Origin: Saccoglossus kowalevskii
Taxonomy: Eukaryota; Hemichordata; Enteropneusta; Harrimaniidae
Reading direction: 5' to 3'
Assembly (NCBI RefSeq): GCF_000003605.2
Contig: NW_003150348.1
Location: forward strand, 1-34,286
DNA length: 34,286 nt
Part shown: piece by piece, positions 31,975-34,286 of the stretch
Layout of the letters: the number at the start of each line of letters is the position of its first letter
How positions within the stretch are numbered: position 1 is the stretch's first letter
Made by a program: the position numbers and the translations under genes
The notes under the pieces: model-generated
What the model was told of the DNA's origin: nothing
What the model saw: the letters and a program-made list of their open reading frames with translations, nothing else
The model's database searches: none

Positions 31975-32062
31975 TTCTTCGAGCCGGATTCGAACCAGCG
32001 ACCTAATGATAACAGCAAATGACCACTACAGTCCTCCGCTCTACCAACTGAGCTATCGAAGG
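31975..32062 (-). pseudogene. tRNA-Tyr copy, A72 and A41
   Basis: Same allele and ATGTCGTAACCGACCACGC spacer as 21064, about 10.9 kb away. Flank B-like. Confidence 0.75.
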
Positions 32063-32336
32063 GATGACATGTAGTCATTATATCAAACATGATGACCCCA
32101 ATTATACCCTTTGACATTGAATGTCTCATTTTGATGTCACCGTTTTGACGTTTGTGCAATCATATATTGAGTAACGCAATCAGAATATGGCCATTTTAAA
32201 TTGAAAACACTTTCATGAATTACGTAATCGACGATGCAGTACGCATTCAAAACTTGCGCAACTCGAATTTGAAAACAATCATTAATGACGTAATCGACCA
32301 TGAAATACTAGTACAATTTACGCAAAACAGGACACG

Positions 32337-32424
32337 TACTTCGAGCTGGATTCGAACCAGCGACATAAGGATAACAGCAAATGACCACTACAGTCCTCCG
32401 CTCTACCAACTGAGCTATCAAAGG
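32337..32424 (-). pseudogene. tRNA-Tyr copy, T72 and T5
   Basis: Same allele as 28802. Flank class B. Confidence 0.72.
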
Positions 32425-32698
32425 GATGACATGTAGTCATTATATCAAACACGATGACCCCAATTATACCCTTTGACATTGATTGTCTCATTTTGATGTC
32501 ACCGTTTTGACGTTTGTGCAAGCATATATTGGGTAACGCAATCAGAACATGGCCATTTTAAATTGAAAACACTTTCATGAATTACGTAATCGACGATGCA
32601 GTAAGCAATCAAAACTTGCGCAACTCGAATTTGAAAACAATCATTAATGACGTAATCGACTATGAAGTACTAGTACAATTTACGCAATACAGGACACG

Positions 32699-32786
32699 TC
32701 CATCGAGCCGTATTCGAACCAGCGACCTAAGGATAACAGCAAATAACCACTACAGTCCTCCGCTCTACCAACTGAGCTATCGAAGG
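32699..32786 (-). pseudogene. tRNA-Tyr copy, T70 and A61, terminator lost
   Basis: T3:T70 mismatch and A61 in the T stem. The downstream run reads TATT; next TTTT is at 32634-32637. Intron changed. Flank class B. Confidence 0.75.
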
Positions 32787-32856
32787 GATGACATGTAGTC
32801 ATTATATCAAACACGATGACCCCAATTATACCCTTTGACATTGAATGTTTCATTTT

Positions 32857-33011
32857 GATGTCACCGTTTTGACGTTTGTGCAATCATATATTGAGTAACG
32901 CAATCAGAACATGCGCCATTTTCAATTGAAAACACTTTCATGAATTACGTAATCGACGATGCAGTACGCAATCAAAACTTGCGCCACTCGAATTTGAAAA
33001 CAATCATTAAT
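32857..33011 (-). repeat. 155-bp unit without a tRNA gene (copy 4)
   Basis: Same junction as the other three, again followed by a gene with the 41-bp flank deletion. Confidence 0.9.
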
Positions 33012-33216
33012 GATGTCACCGTTTTGACGTTTGTGCAATCATATATTGAGTAACGCAATCAGAACATGCGCCATTTTAAATTGAAAACACTTTCATGAAT
33101 TACATAATCGACGATGCAGTATGCAATCAAAACTTGCGCCACTCGAATTTGAAAACAATCATTAATGACGTAATCGACTATGAAGTACTAGTACAATTTA
33201 CGCAAAACAGGACACG

Positions 33217-33304
33217 TCCTTCGAGCCGGATTCGAACCAGCGACCTAAGGATAACAGCAAATGACCACTACAGTCCTCCGCTCTACCAACTGAGCTATCG
33301 AAGG
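33217..33304 (-). tRNA. tRNA-Tyr-GTA: tRNA-Tyr(GTA), intact, 41-bp flank deletion
   Basis: Exons and intron match the reference. Flank deletion junction at 33316-33333. Confidence 0.95.
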
Positions 33305-33538
33305 GATGACATGTAGTCATTTTGTCTCATTTTGATGTCACCGTTTTGACGTTTGTGCAATCATATATTGAGTTACGCAATCTGAACATGGCCATTTTAA
33401 ATTGAAAACTCTTTCATGAATTACGTAATCGACGATGCAGTAAGCAATCAAAACTTGCGCAACTCTCAATTTGAAAACAATCATTAATGACGTAATCGAC
33501 CATGAAGTACTAGTACAATTTACGCAAAACAGGACACG

Positions 33539-33626
33539 TACTTCGAGCTGGATTCGAACCAGCGACATAAGGATAACAGCAAATGACCACTACAGTCCCC
33601 CGCTCTACCAACTGAGCTATCAAAGG
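33539..33626 (-). pseudogene. tRNA-Tyr copy, T72, T5, G28
   Basis: The 28802 allele plus a G28-T42 wobble. Flank class B. Confidence 0.73.
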
Positions 33627-33900
33627 GATGACATGTAGTCATTATATCAAACACGATGACCCCAATTATACCCTTTGACATTGATTGTCTCATTTTGATG
33701 TCACCGTTTTGACGTTTGTGCAAGCATATATTGAGTAACGCAATCAGAACATGGCCATTTTAAATTGAAAACACTTTCATGAATTACGTAATCGACGATG
33801 CAGTAAGCAATCAAAACTTGCGCAACTCGAATTTGAAAACAATCATTAATGACGTAATCGACTATGAAGTACTAGTACAATTTACGCAATACAGGACACG

Positions 33901-33988
33901 TCCTTCGAGCCGGATTCGAACCAGCGACCTAAGGATAACAGCAAATAACCACTACAGTCCTCCTCTCTACCAACTGAGCTATCGAAGG
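33901..33988 (-). tRNA. tRNA-Tyr copy, G10:A25 mismatch, terminator lost
   Basis: A25 only. The downstream run reads TATT; next TTTT is at 33836-33839. Intron changed. Flank class B. Block copy of 32699 without its T70/A61 changes. Confidence 0.75.
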
Positions 33989-34263
33989 GATGACATGTAG
34001 TCATTATATCAAACACGATGACCCCAATTATACCCTTTGACATTGAATGTTTCATTTTGATGTCACCGTTTTGACGTTTGTGCAATCATATATTGAGTAA
34101 CGCAATCAGAACATGGCCATTTTAAATTGAAAACACTTTCATGAATTACGTAATCGACGATGCAGTAAGCAATCAAAACTTGCGCAACTCGAATTTGAAA
34201 ACAATCATTAATGACGTAATCGACCATGAAGTACATAGTACAATTTACGCAAAACAGAACACG

Positions 34264-34286
34264 TCTTTCGAGCCGGATTCGAACTG
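34264..34286 (-). tRNA. tRNA-Tyr copy cut by the window edge
   Basis: Only positions 51-73 are visible, with A71 as at 30367. The last visible bases, ACTG, differ from the usual ACCAG. Confidence 0.75.

Larger units (their letters stand above)
617..34286 (-). repeat. Tandem array of ~363-bp units, each with one tRNA-Tyr(GTA) gene
   Basis: About 92 head-to-tail units were counted by locating each tRNA copy; spacing between neighbours is mostly 362-364 bp. Each unit, read on the minus strand, has a 5' flank with two short dyads, an 88-bp tRNA-Tyr gene with a 15-nt intron, TTTT nine bases after the gene, and a spacer made of two related ~67-bp modules. Exons, intron and spacer all look similarly conserved between units, as expected of concerted evolution by unequal exchange. 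Exceptions in length are four 155-bp units without a gene, four 322-bp spacings with a 41-bp flank deletion, and a fused doublet at 16602-16800. The array runs off the right edge. Flank classes used below: A = TATGTCAAACATGATGAGTCC, B = TATATCAAACACGATGACCCC, C = A start with B end. Confidence 0.97.

Noticed and set aside
2016-34085. Repeated 67-80-codon ORFs starting MNYVIDD (plus) and MHKRQNG (minus) as a protein family
   Set aside because: They overlap the tRNA gene in both directions, are broken by any indel, and changes in them follow tRNA and spacer variation with no codon-position bias that I could see.
617-34286. CRISPR array
   Set aside because: Units are ~363 bp and nearly identical throughout, with no short repeats separated by unique spacers, and the content is eukaryotic.
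617-34286. Tandem tRNA-derived SINEs
   Set aside because: Genes are full tRNAs with intron and their own TTTT, arranged head to tail with shared flanks, and lack a 3' A tail or target-site duplications.
617-34286. 5S rRNA or snRNA gene cluster
   Set aside because: The only RNA gene recognisable in the unit is tRNA-Tyr; I found no 5S internal control region or snRNA signature in the spacer.

Overview
The window is almost entirely one tandem array of intron-containing nuclear tRNA-Tyr(GTA) genes from a eukaryote, most likely an invertebrate animal. Evidence for a eukaryote is direct: every unit carries on the minus strand a cloverleaf that begins with C1 and pairs it with G72, has anticodon GTA, a canonical intron after position 37, Pol III A and B boxes, and a TTTT terminator. 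The animal (perhaps mollusc-like) assignment is weaker. It rests on the AT-rich remnant of a non-LTR retrotransposon ORF2 at the left edge, of a kind common in marine invertebrate genomes.

Layout: 1-616 is the 3' end of a LINE-like element on the plus strand (ORF2 tail with a CCHC-type zinc motif, one in-frame stop, short 3' UTR, AATAAA and a 7-A tail). It abuts the array directly, about 10 bp from where the 5' end of a tRNA gene would lie. From 617 to the right edge (34286) runs a head-to-tail array of ~363-bp units, each holding one 88-bp tRNA-Tyr gene on the minus strand and a ~275-bp spacer. I count 93 tRNA-Tyr copies or pieces: 27 have exons identical to the consensus, the others carry 1 to about 6 changes, and a few are clearly broken. 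The array continues past the window.

Architecture: the 5' flanks fall into two main classes. Class A has GTCAAACATGATGAGTCC and class B has ATCAAACACGATGACCCC next to the gene; a small hybrid class C has the A start and the B end. A and B often alternate, giving a ~726-bp dimer level. Larger blocks (dimers, trimers, a block with a 155-bp tRNA-less unit followed by a 322-bp unit) recur across the window, so the array turns over by block duplication and unequal exchange. Units at the left end (617-1500) are the most decayed. By hand count, 16 of 41 class A genes have perfect exons but only 5 of 40 class B genes do.

All genes point the same way and each has its own internal promoter and terminator, so the likely output is many independent, near-identical pre-tRNA-Tyr transcripts that need splicing. 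No protein-coding gene other than the retrotransposon remnant is supported. The many 67-80-codon open frames on both strands are by-products of the repeat.
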